Source: CAJCJE01 sp035948315
Lineage (GTDB): Bacteria; Actinomycetota; Actinomycetes; Mycobacteriales; Pseudonocardiaceae
Assembly (NCBI GenBank): GCA_035948315.1
Contig: DASZJG010000057.1
Coordinates: 1 to 64,000 of the forward strand
Length of the DNA: 64,000 bases
Direction of reading: 5' to 3'
The translations under genes were made by a program, and so were the position numbers. Positions 33,836 through 42,504 of this stretch are shown here, piece after piece; within the stretch, counting starts at the first letter, position 1, and each line of letters starts with the position of its first letter. Under the pieces are notes generated by a model. That model saw only the letters and a list, made by a program, of their open reading frames with translations, was not told the DNA's origin and did no database searches.

Positions 33836-35482
33836 CTAGGAGCGGACCACCGCGCCGGTCTTGGGGTCGAGGATCAGCGGGCGGATGTTCGGGAACTGGT
33901 GGAAGTTGAACATGTTGTTCAGCGTGCCGGCGGTCGCGTCGTAGGAGCCGTCGCCGATCTGGCCGAGGTACCAGTTGTTCTCGATGAACTTCGTGACCGA
34001 GGTCTGGTTGGTGTTGGTGTTGTCGACGTAGTTGCGCTTGCTCCACGGCGAGATCACCAGCATCGGCAGGCGCGGGCCCTCACCACAGCGGTCCTGCGCG
34101 GTGCCCTGGGTGGTCGGCACCGAGGAGCAGAGCGCCTGGTCGTTCTTGGGGTCGTGCGAGCCGTTGGTGATCGGCGAGGACACGTGGTCGTACCAGCCGT
34201 CCGAGTCGTCGTAGGCGACGACGATCGCGGTGCTGGCCCACTCCGGCGACTTCTCGATGGAGTTGATCTCGGTGGCCAGGAAGGTCTGCTCGTCCAGCGG
34301 GTCCGAGTAACCGGCGTGGCCGTCCTGGTACTCCGCCGCCTTGAGGAAGCTCACCGCGGGCAGGTTGTCGTGCTTGAGCGCGGTGTTGAACAGGCTCAGG
34401 TCGTAGTTGTGGTTGGCCTGGTCGGTCTTGCCGATCATCCACGGCGACGAGGGCGGCAGGTGCTTCGGGTTCGACGTCGACTTGTAGTACGAGAACGGGT
34501 TGTGGTGCGGGCTGTAGTCCTGGGCGGAGATGCCGCCCACGTTCGCGTGCGTCGAGCCGCAGACCGCGTAGCCGTTGGCGGTGCTGGTCGGGGCGAAGCC
34601 ACCCTGGAACCAGCCCCAGGTGATGCCCTTGGAGTTGAGCAGGTCACCGACGTTCTTGCCCTGCAGGGCGGCCAGGTTGTTGCTGGACGTGTGGTTGCTG
34701 TCCGAGCAGTCGTCGTAGGCCGGGTCCGGGTCGTTGAACACGGTGCCGATGCCCTGCGCGTTCGGCGAGCCGACCGTGTAGGCGTCCGGCGGGTTGACCT
34801 TCTGGCCGGTCTTGGAGTTGACCGCGGTCGCGCCGTAGGTGGTGCCCGAGACCAGGTTCAGCGCGCCCGGGGTGGACGGGCCGAACATGTCGTCGAAGGA
34901 GTTGTCGTTCAGCGCGTAGTGCTGCGCGTAGTTCCACATCGCGGTGACGGTGTTGCCGTCGTAGTAGTCCATGACCAGGCCGGGCTGGCCGAACAGGATC
35001 GGCTGGCCGGTGCACACGTCCGTCTCGGTGTTCTGGACGAACTTGTCCATCTTGCCGCCGTTGAACGCCTTCTGCTCAGGACCGTAGCTGTGGTTCTGGT
35101 CGCAGGTGAGCGCCTGCTTGGAGGTCAGCCGCTGCGGGTCGTAGGAGTTCGGGTTGTTGGTCAGCAGCGACGTGGTCAGGCCGTTGACCTTCGGGGTACC
35201 CGGCAGCGCGTGGAACGGGGTGCCGTCGGCGTTGGTCGCGTTGGGGTAGGTGCCGAAGTAGTGGTCGAACGAGACGTTCTCGTCGAAGAGCACCACCACG
35301 TGCTTGATCGGGGTCGCCGTGCGACCGGGGCCCCAGTGCTGGGCGTCCAGCTGCTGGTTGGCCGGACCGGACGAGCCGGCCGAACAGCCGGCGATGACCA
35401 GTCCGGCCGCGGCGACCGCGGAGACGGCCGCCACCGTGCCACGCGACCATCGCCCTCTGGTGAAGGCAGACCGAGCGAACAC
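33836..35482 (-). CDS. Lipoprotein phosphoesterase (acid phosphatase/phospholipase C family)
   Basis: A 548-residue exported protein with a twin-Arg-like basic start, hydrophobic stretch and lipobox VIAGC (Cys about 33). It belongs to the phosphoesterase family that includes AcpA and phospholipases C. The segment HVVVLFDENVSFDHYFGTYP (about residues 60-80) carries the metal Glu-Asn and nucleophile region, and YDDSDGWYDHVSSP (about 420) the C-terminal metal Asp/His. GTG 35482 has GAGGAGG 6 nt upstream. It follows the iron-uptake genes but shows no iron motif. Substrate may be phospholipid or phosphate esters. Confidence 0.88.
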   Translation of the reverse strand: MFARSAFTRGRWSRGTVAAVSAVAAAGLVIAGCSAGSSGPANQQLDAQHWGPGRTATPIKHVVVLFDENVSFDHYFGTYPNATNADGTPFHALPGTPKVNGLTTSLLTNNPNSYDPQRLTSKQALTCDQNHSYGPEQKAFNGGKMDKFVQNTETDVCTGQPILFGQPGLVMDYYDGNTVTAMWNYAQHYALNDNSFDDMFGPSTPGALNLVSGTTYGATAVNSKTGQKVNPPDAYTVGSPNAQGIGTVFNDPDPAYDDCSDSNHTSSNNLAALQGKNVGDLLNSKGITWGWFQGGFAPTSTANGYAVCGSTHANVGGISAQDYSPHHNPFSYYKSTSNPKHLPPSSPWMIGKTDQANHNYDLSLFNTALKHDNLPAVSFLKAAEYQDGHAGYSDPLDEQTFLATEINSIEKSPEWASTAIVVAYDDSDGWYDHVSSPITNGSHDPKNDQALCSSVPTTQGTAQDRCGEGPRLPMLVISPWSKRNYVDNTNTNQTSVTKFIENNWYLGQIGDGSYDATAGTLNNMFNFHQFPNIRPLILDPKTGAVVRS

Positions 35483-35495
35483 TTGTCCTCCTCGT

Positions 35496-35527
35496 TGCGG
35501 GGAACTACTAGGTGCGGGGAACTACTA
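35496..35527. repeat. 15-bp direct repeat ahead of the phosphoesterase gene
   Basis: TGCGGGGAACTACTA occurs twice with a 17-bp period, in the 49-bp gap between the peroxidase stop and the phosphoesterase ribosome site. It could be a tandem activator site or a duplication. Confidence 0.75.
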
Positions 35528-35531
35528 CTGG

Positions 35532-36821
35532 TTAGGCCAACATCGATCGTCCGAACCAGTCGGACGAGTCCTTGATGCCCGGCAGCGCGAAGAAGTAGCC
35601 ACCGCCGAACGGGGATATGTAGTCGACGAGCGGTTCGTCGATCAGTCTGGTCTGGACGGCTTCGAACTGGCGCTGGATGTCCTGCTGGTAGCAGGTGAAG
35701 ATCAGCCCCTGGTTGAGGTTGCCGTTGACGTCCATGCCGAGGTCGTAGTTGTAGGCGCGCCGCAGGATGCGGCTGGAGTCGGACTGTGGCGTGCGAGGGT
35801 TCGACAGCCGCATGTGCGCGGTCAGCGGAATCGCGCCGCCGGTCGGATCCTGAGCGTAGTTCGGCACGTCGAATTCGCTGTTGCCGTCGAGTGGCGCGCC
35901 GGTGTCCCTGCGCCTGCCGAACATGTTCTCCTGCTCGCGGATGGAGACCCGGTCCCAGAACTCGACCAGCATCCTGATCAACCGCACCACCAGATAGCTG
36001 CCGCCCGCGGTCCAGGCCGGCTCGCCACCGTGCCCGTCCAGCCAGACCAGGTGGTTCATCTCGGTCGCGCTCGTCGTGTCCGGATTGGACGTTCCGTCGC
36101 GGAAGCCCATCAGGTTGCGCGGGGTTCCGGTCGGTCGCGGCGGCGAGCCGAACCCGTCCATCCGCCAGCGCACCTGCATGCCGCCCCGGGTGTTCTTGGC
36201 GATGTCGCGCAACGCGTGCAGCACGGTGTCCGTGTTCGGCGCCGCGATCTCCAGCAGCAGGTCGCCGTGGCACCAGGCCGGATCGAGGTCGTCGTTGGGG
36301 AACATCCGCATCGCGGTCAGCTTGGCCGGCTTCCTGCTCGCCAGGCCGAACCGGTCGTCGAACAGGCTCGCGCCGACGCCGAGCGTCACGGTCAGCCCGT
36401 CCGCCGGTACCTCCGGCCCGAGCACGCCGGAGTCGGCGGGCGGCGCGCTGATGCCCAGCGGCGCCGGGTAACCGCCCGAGGTGAGCAAGGAGATCCGCTG
36501 GCTGATCGTGCGCAGCAGATCGGTCAGCTCGCCGGTGTTGGCCGCGAACACGTCGCAGGACAGGAACGTGCTCTGCCGCTGGGACGCGGTCAGGATCGCG
36601 TTCTGGTGCGGTCCGGTGATCGGCCGGGCGGGCGCGTTGCCGGTCAGCGCGGTGAGTTGGGCGTCCACACCGGACTGTCCGGACGGGCCATCGTCGCCGG
36701 CATGCGCCACCCCGCTCGCGATGCCGGCCGCGGCGACCCCGGTCAGGCCCGCACCGAGCAGCGCGCCGGTGAGGAACGAGCGCCTGCCGACGCCGCCCGG
36801 AGGGGTCTGCTCCTCGCTCAT
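35532..36821 (-). CDS. efeB: Dyp-type peroxidase / deferrochelatase (EfeB)
   Basis: A 429-residue haem peroxidase exported by the Tat system (signal RRSFLTGALLGAG, residues 13-25). The Dyp hallmark GFRDG appears in LMGFRDGTSNPDTT, and AHMRLSNPR probably includes the proximal haem His. It overlaps efeO by 4 bp. In iron-uptake operons EfeB oxidises ferrous iron or extracts iron from haem in concert with EfeO and EfeU. Confidence 0.94.
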   Translation of the reverse strand: MSEEQTPPGGVGRRSFLTGALLGAGLTGVAAAGIASGVAHAGDDGPSGQSGVDAQLTALTGNAPARPITGPHQNAILTASQRQSTFLSCDVFAANTGELTDLLRTISQRISLLTSGGYPAPLGISAPPADSGVLGPEVPADGLTVTLGVGASLFDDRFGLASRKPAKLTAMRMFPNDDLDPAWCHGDLLLEIAAPNTDTVLHALRDIAKNTRGGMQVRWRMDGFGSPPRPTGTPRNLMGFRDGTSNPDTTSATEMNHLVWLDGHGGEPAWTAGGSYLVVRLIRMLVEFWDRVSIREQENMFGRRRDTGAPLDGNSEFDVPNYAQDPTGGAIPLTAHMRLSNPRTPQSDSSRILRRAYNYDLGMDVNGNLNQGLIFTCYQQDIQRQFEAVQTRLIDEPLVDYISPFGGGYFFALPGIKDSSDWFGRSMLA

Positions 36822-38116
36822 GAGACCCTCCGCGGTTCGGTGATCGCCGCGATCGGGGCGAGCTGCTCGGTCAGTTCGGACAGCGCCGCGTCCAGCCGCT
36901 CACGGTCCATTGCGGACAGTTGGGCGACCGGCGTCCAGGTGCCGTCCGGATTTTGCCGCGCCTGCAACAGGGTGGTCAGTCTGCTCGTCCAGAGGTCCAC
37001 CTGGGACAGTTGCGGGTAGCGGCTGGTCAGTAGCGGCCGCAGCACCGAGACGACCTCCTGGTCGCCCTGGACGTTGGCCAGCGCGGTGGCCAGGCTCGTG
37101 CCGCTGCCGTAGTCGGTCTTGCCGGTGAACTCGAACTGCAGCGTGTTCTCCATGATCTCGTGCGCGCGCAGGCCGAGATCCAGCGCCTGGGTCTCCATCT
37201 TCGGCAGGTCGTTGCGCAGGCCGTGCACGTAGCCGTCGAGCGCGTCGGTCGGGCCGGTCAGCGAGGCAGCGCTTTCCCCGTGCCACAGGCCGTACTCGAC
37301 GCGATGGAAGCCGGTGAAACCGGAATCCTGGACGCCGCCCGGCAAACCCGCGGTGGTGCCGTTGATCTCGCCGTCGTAGTCGCCGAACGCGTTGTAGGCC
37401 GCGCCGAGCCGTTCGTAGGCGAGGTGCGCGGGCAGCCACGCGGTCCGCGCCGCGTTGAGGTTGCCGCTGTGCACGGCCGCCTGCAACGCGTCGGTCGTGG
37501 TCACGAGATCGGCGACGCCCGAGGTCACGTACGCCGAGTACTGCTTGAGCGGTTCGAGCAGGTCCGCGTTGGTCACCGGGACCACGCCGGGACTGCTCGC
37601 GCCTGAGCCGGTGACCTGCACGGTCGGACCGGTGATCGGGTCGACGTCCTCGATCAGGCAGCGCAGCGCGTAGGCGCCGGGGCCGAGGGTGACCCGCATG
37701 GTCTCGCTGGTGTTGGCGCCCAACCCCTCGACCTCGCCGAGCACCGCTCCGGTGCGCACGTTCACGAGGTCGGCCTCGGCGGGCGCGTTGCCGACGTTGT
37801 CGATCACCAGGCTCTGCGGCCCGGTCTTCGGCTCGGTCCAGTTGCTGCCGCAGTCACTCTGCGAAACCGGCAACGTGTTCGGCGGGAGGGTCGGTCCGGA
37901 CGACGCAACGGCCGGTTGGTCACTCGGCGTGTTCGCGTTCACCACCGCGATCACCGCGATCAGCGCGACGACGACCGCGATCAGGCCCAGCGTCGAGAAG
38001 TCCGGCCTGCGCCTGCCGGCCTGGCCGTCGCGGCCATCGGGGTTCGGGCCATCCGGCACCGCGGTGCTCCAGTCGGGGATCGGGTCGTTTTCGTCGGTCG
38101 GGGGTACAGCGAACAT
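36818..38116 (-). CDS. efeO: EfeO-type iron-uptake protein with membrane anchor
   Basis: A 432-residue protein: a hydrophilic N-terminus, one membrane helix (LGLIAVVVALIAVIAVV, about 48-64), a cupredoxin-like domain (about 85-180) and an M75/imelysin domain (about 195-425) with the metal motif HRVEYG. It should bind ferrous or ferric iron outside the cell and pass it to the EfeU permease. Translation is coupled to efeB. No EfeU permease lies on either side in this window. Confidence 0.93.
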   Translation of the reverse strand: MFAVPPTDENDPIPDWSTAVPDGPNPDGRDGQAGRRRPDFSTLGLIAVVVALIAVIAVVNANTPSDQPAVASSGPTLPPNTLPVSQSDCGSNWTEPKTGPQSLVIDNVGNAPAEADLVNVRTGAVLGEVEGLGANTSETMRVTLGPGAYALRCLIEDVDPITGPTVQVTGSGASSPGVVPVTNADLLEPLKQYSAYVTSGVADLVTTTDALQAAVHSGNLNAARTAWLPAHLAYERLGAAYNAFGDYDGEINGTTAGLPGGVQDSGFTGFHRVEYGLWHGESAASLTGPTDALDGYVHGLRNDLPKMETQALDLGLRAHEIMENTLQFEFTGKTDYGSGTSLATALANVQGDQEVVSVLRPLLTSRYPQLSQVDLWTSRLTTLLQARQNPDGTWTPVAQLSAMDRERLDAALSELTEQLAPIAAITEPRRVS

Positions 38117-38347
38117 GCCGACCAGGGGCGATCGTATGGAGGCGTCGCAGCCGAATCGAGCGCGGGAAGCCTCTTCCCTGGGAGATTAACCCGCTCTTCA
38201 CCCCGACGTTCCCGCATGCTTGCGCAGCGGTGGAGCGGGCGTCAACGCCGATGCGGCTGGTAATCGATTGAGTACCGGCTGGTCGGGGCCGCTCCGCGCG
38301 CCGTTGTCCATTCCCTGAACGGGTGTATTTGCGCGATTCGTCGTGAC

Positions 38348-38848
38348 TCAGGGCTCAATAGCGTCCGCGACCCACTCCGGCACTGGCAGTGATCGTTCGA
38401 CACACTCCGTGGCCAGCCGGATGGTCCAGCGCAACGCCTGGATCAGCACGGTCGCGATGTCCTCCGGCGCCGCGTTGACCAACGCGATCTCCACCTGTTC
38501 GCGGGCCGCGTCCTGATCACCGTGCACCTCGGCCAGCAGGGTGCGGACGGCGGTGCGCACCGGCGGGTCCGCCTTGTCGATCGGCACTTCCTGGCCGTCC
38601 GCGTCGAACACCTGCATCCGCACCGGCGTCGCGCCGCCCGAACTCAGCTCGGTGACCATGGTGCTGCACTCGGCGAACAGCAACAACACCAGCTCACGCA
38701 CGTCGGTGTGCTCGTCCTCGGAGTCGGCAACGAAACCGATCAGCTGCTGCACGGCCTCGTCGTCGTCCCCGCTGCGCGCGGCGGCCAGCGCCAGGCTGGC
38801 GGCAGCGATGATCCGCTGCTGCCGGTCCGGGTCCTCCGCCGAAGTCAC
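38348..38848 (-). CDS. Hypothetical helical protein
   Basis: A 166-residue, acidic, mainly helical protein (from GTG 38848; an ATG at 38923 would add 25 residues of poor composition). It contains REQVEIALVNAAPEDIATVL and ends PVPEWVADAIEP. No membrane or signal segment. I do not recognise the family; it lies alone between efeO and the nickel permease, leftward. Confidence 0.6.
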   Translation of the reverse strand: MTSAEDPDRQQRIIAAASLALAAARSGDDDEAVQQLIGFVADSEDEHTDVRELVLLLFAECSTMVTELSSGGATPVRMQVFDADGQEVPIDKADPPVRTAVRTLLAEVHGDQDAAREQVEIALVNAAPEDIATVLIQALRWTIRLATECVERSLPVPEWVADAIEP

Positions 38849-39015
38849 GGGCCCATCTTCCACTACGAGGCACGTCACTCGCTGCGCCGAGCGGTGCATG
38901 TTAGCCGCTGTTCGGGTAATCATCCGTGGTCGGCGGGGGTGCGATCGGGCTGGTGTTTTCGGCGATTCGGGCGTGCGCTAGATCACCTTTGCCCCGTCAC
39001 GCCAATGATGGGTTG

Positions 39016-39032
39016 TTGCAAGCTGATTGCAG
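39016..39032. promoter_or_regulatory. Candidate Nur box (nickel-responsive Fur-family site)
   Basis: TTGCAA-GCTGA-TTGCAG matches the Streptomyces Nur consensus TTGCAA-N5-TTGCAA with one mismatch. It lies 41-57 bp before the nickel permease start, where bound Nur would block transcription when nickel is plentiful. Confidence 0.7.
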
Positions 39033-39073
39033 GTAGCAGAATCACCGAGGATCTCCAGTCTCGGACGGATGAG

Positions 39074-40213
39074 GTGGCAACGGCGACGATGGCGACGGTC
39101 AGTAACGGTGATTCGATTGGTGGCAGTGGCGCCCTGCGCTCGTTGAAGATCACTCCGGGTGAGTGGGCGAGCATCGGCATGATGGCGCTTGTCGTTGTGG
39201 CGCTGCACGTGTTCGGCTGGGGCACGCTGGTCCTGCTGGTCGCCCCGCACCACTACGCGCTGGGCGCGAGCGGCGTCTTCGGCATCGGGATCGGCGTCAC
39301 CGCCTACACGTTGGGCCTGCGGCACGCGTTCGACGCCGACCACATCGCCGCCATCGACAACACCACCAGAAAACTGATGGGGGAGCGCAAACGCCCCGTC
39401 TCGGTCGGTTTCTGGTTCTCGCTCGGCCATTCGACCGTCGTGTTCGGACTGTGCTTCCTGCTCGGTATCGGCGTGCGCGCGCTGGCCGGACCGGTCGCCG
39501 ACGACAACTCCTCCCTGCACACGGTGACCTCGCTGATCGGCACCCTGGTCTCCGGCGGGTTCCTGGTCATCCTCGGCGTCATCAACCTGGTGGTGCTCAA
39601 GCACATCGTGCGGGTGTTCCGCGACATGCGGCACGGCCGCTTCGACGAGTCCGAACTGGAGCGTCGACTCAACGAACGCGGCTTCATGAACCGGTTGCTC
39701 GGCGGGCTCACCAAAGCGGTGCGCAAGCCGTGGCAGATGTACCCGGTCGGCCTGCTGTTCGGCCTCGGTTTCGACACCGCGACCGAGGTGTCGCTGCTGG
39801 TGCTCGCCGGCGGCGCGGTCGCGGTCAACCTGCCCTGGTACGCGGTGCTGGTACTGCCGGTGCTCTTCGCCGCCGGCATGAGCCTGTTCGACTCGATCGA
39901 CGGCTGCTTCATGAACTTCGCCTACGGCTGGGCGTTCGCCAAGCCGGTGCGCAAGGTCTTCTACAACATGACCATCACCGGCCTGTCCGTAGCGGTCGCG
40001 CTGGTCGTCGGCCTGGTCGAACTGCTCGGCCTGCTCGGCCAGGAACTGAAACTCGACTCCGGCCCGCTGGTCTGGCTGGGCAACCTGAACCTGAACACGG
40101 TCGGCTACGCGATCGTCGGACTGTTCGTGCTCACCTGGCTGGTCGCGCTCGCGATCTGGCGGTTCGGCCGGATCGAGCAGCGCTGGACCGCCGACCCCGA
40201 CCCGGTCGATTAG
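39074..40213 (+). CDS. Nickel/cobalt permease (NiCoT, NixA/HoxN family)
   Basis: A 379-residue membrane protein with about eight helices. It carries the signature RHAFDADHIAAIDNTTR in helix II, which binds the metal, plus LGFDTATEV and LFDSIDGCFMNFAYGWA. It imports Ni2+ and/or Co2+ at high affinity. The start is GTG 39074 or ATG 39089; the frame continues open upstream. Its gene ends tail-to-tail with a TetR gene, the stops sharing TTAG. A Nur-type box upstream argues for nickel control. No urease, hydrogenase or Ni-superoxide dismutase gene is visible. Confidence 0.94.
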   Translation: MATATMATVSNGDSIGGSGALRSLKITPGEWASIGMMALVVVALHVFGWGTLVLLVAPHHYALGASGVFGIGIGVTAYTLGLRHAFDADHIAAIDNTTRKLMGERKRPVSVGFWFSLGHSTVVFGLCFLLGIGVRALAGPVADDNSSLHTVTSLIGTLVSGGFLVILGVINLVVLKHIVRVFRDMRHGRFDESELERRLNERGFMNRLLGGLTKAVRKPWQMYPVGLLFGLGFDTATEVSLLVLAGGAVAVNLPWYAVLVLPVLFAAGMSLFDSIDGCFMNFAYGWAFAKPVRKVFYNMTITGLSVAVALVVGLVELLGLLGQELKLDSGPLVWLGNLNLNTVGYAIVGLFVLTWLVALAIWRFGRIEQRWTADPDPVD

Positions 40214-40845
40214 CCCTTCTTCTGCTGGCCGGGCAATGGCAGCCCGGCCTCCAGGTAGGCCAGCGCGGCGTCGATCCGGCCGAACCCGCCCTCCTGGAAG
40301 ATCTCGCCGCCGGCCGTGTCCGCGACCGACATCATCACCCCGACCAGCGCGCCCGCGAACGCGCGCAGTTCAAGGCTGTCCGGGTTCTGGCCGATCCGCT
40401 CCGCGATCAGATCCGCGACCAGGCCGATCGAGCGCCGGTACTCGGTGTAGCGGGCCGCGCGCAGCTCGGTCTCGGTCTCCATCAACTGGTAGCGGTACGC
40501 CTCGCGGTCGAGCGTTTCCTGATCCATGCTGGCGAACACCTCGCGCACGGCGCGACGCAGCGCCTCCACCACCGACACCTCCGGCGGCTGTGCGCGAAAC
40601 GCCGCCATCAGCAGGGGGTCGTAGTCATCGGTGATGACCAGGTCCTCCTTGGTCGGGAAGTAGCGGAAGAAGGTGCTCGGCGAGACCTCGGCGGCCTCCG
40701 CGATCCGCTCGACGGTGGTCTCCGCGTAGCCCTGCTCGCGGAACAACCGCATCGCGTGTTCGCGGATGCTCGCCCTGGTCCTGGCCTTCTTGCGCTCCCG
40801 CAGCCCGACAGCAGGCCGTCGATGATCGTCAGCCAACGACTTCAC
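40210..40845 (-). CDS. TetR-family regulator of the adjacent exporter
   Basis: A 211-residue TetR protein with the helix-turn-helix TTVERIAEAAEVSPSTFFRYFPTK at about residues 43-66, and a helical ligand domain. GTG 40845 lies inside the end of the MFS gene (17-bp overlap), so the two are translated from one message. The likely ligand is an exporter substrate. Confidence 0.93.
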   Translation of the reverse strand: MKSLADDHRRPAVGLRERKKARTRASIREHAMRLFREQGYAETTVERIAEAAEVSPSTFFRYFPTKEDLVITDDYDPLLMAAFRAQPPEVSVVEALRRAVREVFASMDQETLDREAYRYQLMETETELRAARYTEYRRSIGLVADLIAERIGQNPDSLELRAFAGALVGVMMSVADTAGGEIFQEGGFGRIDAALAYLEAGLPLPGQQKKG

Positions 40846-42391
40846 GCTCCGATTTCCCCACTCGATCCTGCACTGTCCGCTCCGAGTTCGCCTCCGTTCC
40901 GGACATCGTCCCAGATCGCGCGGGCAACAGCGCGAGAGCGACGAGCGCGCCGAGCAACGCGAGTCCGCCGGAGACCCACAGCGTCAGGTCCAGCCCGTGC
41001 ACGAACGCGCCGCGCACGTTGGCCAGCAGCGGAGCCGAGCCGAGCTTGCCCGCCACCGCGACCCCGCTCGTCACGCCGGCCCGCACCGCGTCCGCCGCCT
41101 GCGCCGGCAGGCCGGTCACGTGCAGCTCACCCTGGTAGCCCGAGCTGAGCACGGTGCCCAGAATGGCGACGCCGATCGCCCCACCGGTCTGCCGCAGCGC
41201 CGACATGACCGCCGAGCCGATGCCGCTGCGCTCCGCCGAGAGTGGGCTCATCGCCGCGTTCATCGCGGTCGGCATCGCGAACCCGAGACCGAACCCGAAC
41301 ACGGTGAACCACGCAGCGACGAACCCGTAGCCGCTGCCCAGCCCGGTCGTCGCGCCGATGCCCAGCGCGACCGCCATGACCAGGTAGCCGACCGTCACGG
41401 TCACCTTGGCGCCCGCGCGGGTCGCGACCGGGCCTGCCACCCGGACGCCGACGAGCATCCCGCCGATCATCGGCAGCAGCCGCAGCCCGTTGCCGAGCGC
41501 GTCGGTGTGCTCGATGGCCTGGAAGTACTGCGGCATCGCGAACATCAAGCCGACCATCGCGAAGTTGACCATGGTCGCGAGCGTGGTGCCCCAGGTGAAG
41601 CTCGGCGAGGAGAACAGCGACAAGTCGACAAGTGCCCGTTGGCCGAGCCGACGCTGCCAGTAGACGAACACGGCCAGCACCGCCGCTCCGCCCAGCAGCG
41701 GCACGAGTGTCCCCGCCGAACCCCAACCGTCCTGACCGGCCTGGATCACGCCGTAGGTCACCCCGAGCAGGCCGAGGCTGGAGGTCAGCACGCCGACGAC
41801 GTCCAGCCCGCCCCGTGCGGACCCGCGCGACTCCGGCAGCAGGAGCAGCACCGCGACCAGCGCGATCAGCACCATCGGCACGTTGATCAGGAACGCCGAG
41901 CCCCACCAGAAGTTGTCCAGCAACCAGCCGCCCACGATCGGGCCGAGCGGAATGCCGATCATGGTCGACGTCGCCCAGATCGCGATCGCCCGAGGCCGCT
42001 CCGCCTCCGTGAACAGGACGGGCAGGACCGACATGGACAGTGGCATCAGGAATGCCGCCGCCAGCCCCGATACGGCCCGTGCCGCGATCAACGCGGCGGA
42101 GTTCGGCGCGTAGGCGCAACCCAGCGACGCGATGCCGAACACGATCAACGCGATGACCAGGAACTTCCGCCGCCCGAACCGGTCGCCCAGCGTGCCGGCC
42201 GGGAGGAGCGCGGCGGCCAGCACCAGCGTGTAGCCGCTGGCGAACCACTGCAGTTCGCTGGTGGACGCCTTCAGGTCGGTGGCCAGCGTCGGCAGGGCCA
42301 CGTTCAGCACGGTCAGGTCGAGCCCGACCGCGAGCATGCTCAGTGCCAGGGCGCCCAGCGCCCACCACTTGCGAGTTCCACCAGTGTTCAC
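40829..42391 (-). CDS. MFS drug-efflux transporter (DHA2, 14 TM)
   Basis: A 520-residue DHA2 antiporter with about 14 helices (GLDLTVLNVALPTLATDL in helix 1, GDRFGRRKFL after helix 2). GTG 42391 is preferred because AAAGGTGG lies 8 nt upstream; GTGs at 42403 and 42400 overlap that ribosome site. It is followed by its TetR regulator, and an inverted repeat covers its promoter at 42409-42438. Antibiotic export is the usual role of such pairs. Confidence 0.92.
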   Translation of the reverse strand: MNTGGTRKWWALGALALSMLAVGLDLTVLNVALPTLATDLKASTSELQWFASGYTLVLAAALLPAGTLGDRFGRRKFLVIALIVFGIASLGCAYAPNSAALIAARAVSGLAAAFLMPLSMSVLPVLFTEAERPRAIAIWATSTMIGIPLGPIVGGWLLDNFWWGSAFLINVPMVLIALVAVLLLLPESRGSARGGLDVVGVLTSSLGLLGVTYGVIQAGQDGWGSAGTLVPLLGGAAVLAVFVYWQRRLGQRALVDLSLFSSPSFTWGTTLATMVNFAMVGLMFAMPQYFQAIEHTDALGNGLRLLPMIGGMLVGVRVAGPVATRAGAKVTVTVGYLVMAVALGIGATTGLGSGYGFVAAWFTVFGFGLGFAMPTAMNAAMSPLSAERSGIGSAVMSALRQTGGAIGVAILGTVLSSGYQGELHVTGLPAQAADAVRAGVTSGVAVAGKLGSAPLLANVRGAFVHGLDLTLWVSGGLALLGALVALALLPARSGTMSGTEANSERTVQDRVGKSEREVVG

Positions 42392-42408
42392 GACATCCAC
42401 CACCTTTC

Positions 42409-42438
42409 GAGAGTTGCAGTGAAGTGATAGTAACTCTC
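42409..42438. promoter_or_regulatory. Candidate TetR operator before the exporter gene
   Basis: GAGAGTT-N16-AACTCTC is a 30-bp inverted repeat directly upstream of the ribosome site of the exporter gene. Its location fits autoregulation of the exporter-TetR operon. Confidence 0.55.
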
Positions 42439-42504
42439 AAAAGATGGCGACAGTCAATATGTTTCGCGCAGGGTAAGCCCGCGAACGCTGTTCGTGAGGG
42501 TGGG

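Noticed and set aside
35496..35527. Pho box for the phosphoesterase
   Set aside because: The repeat period is 17 bp rather than 11 and the units lack GTTCACC.
38117..38347. DtxR/IdeR or Fur iron box upstream of efeO
   Set aside because: I looked for a TTAGGTTAG-type palindrome and found none convincing.
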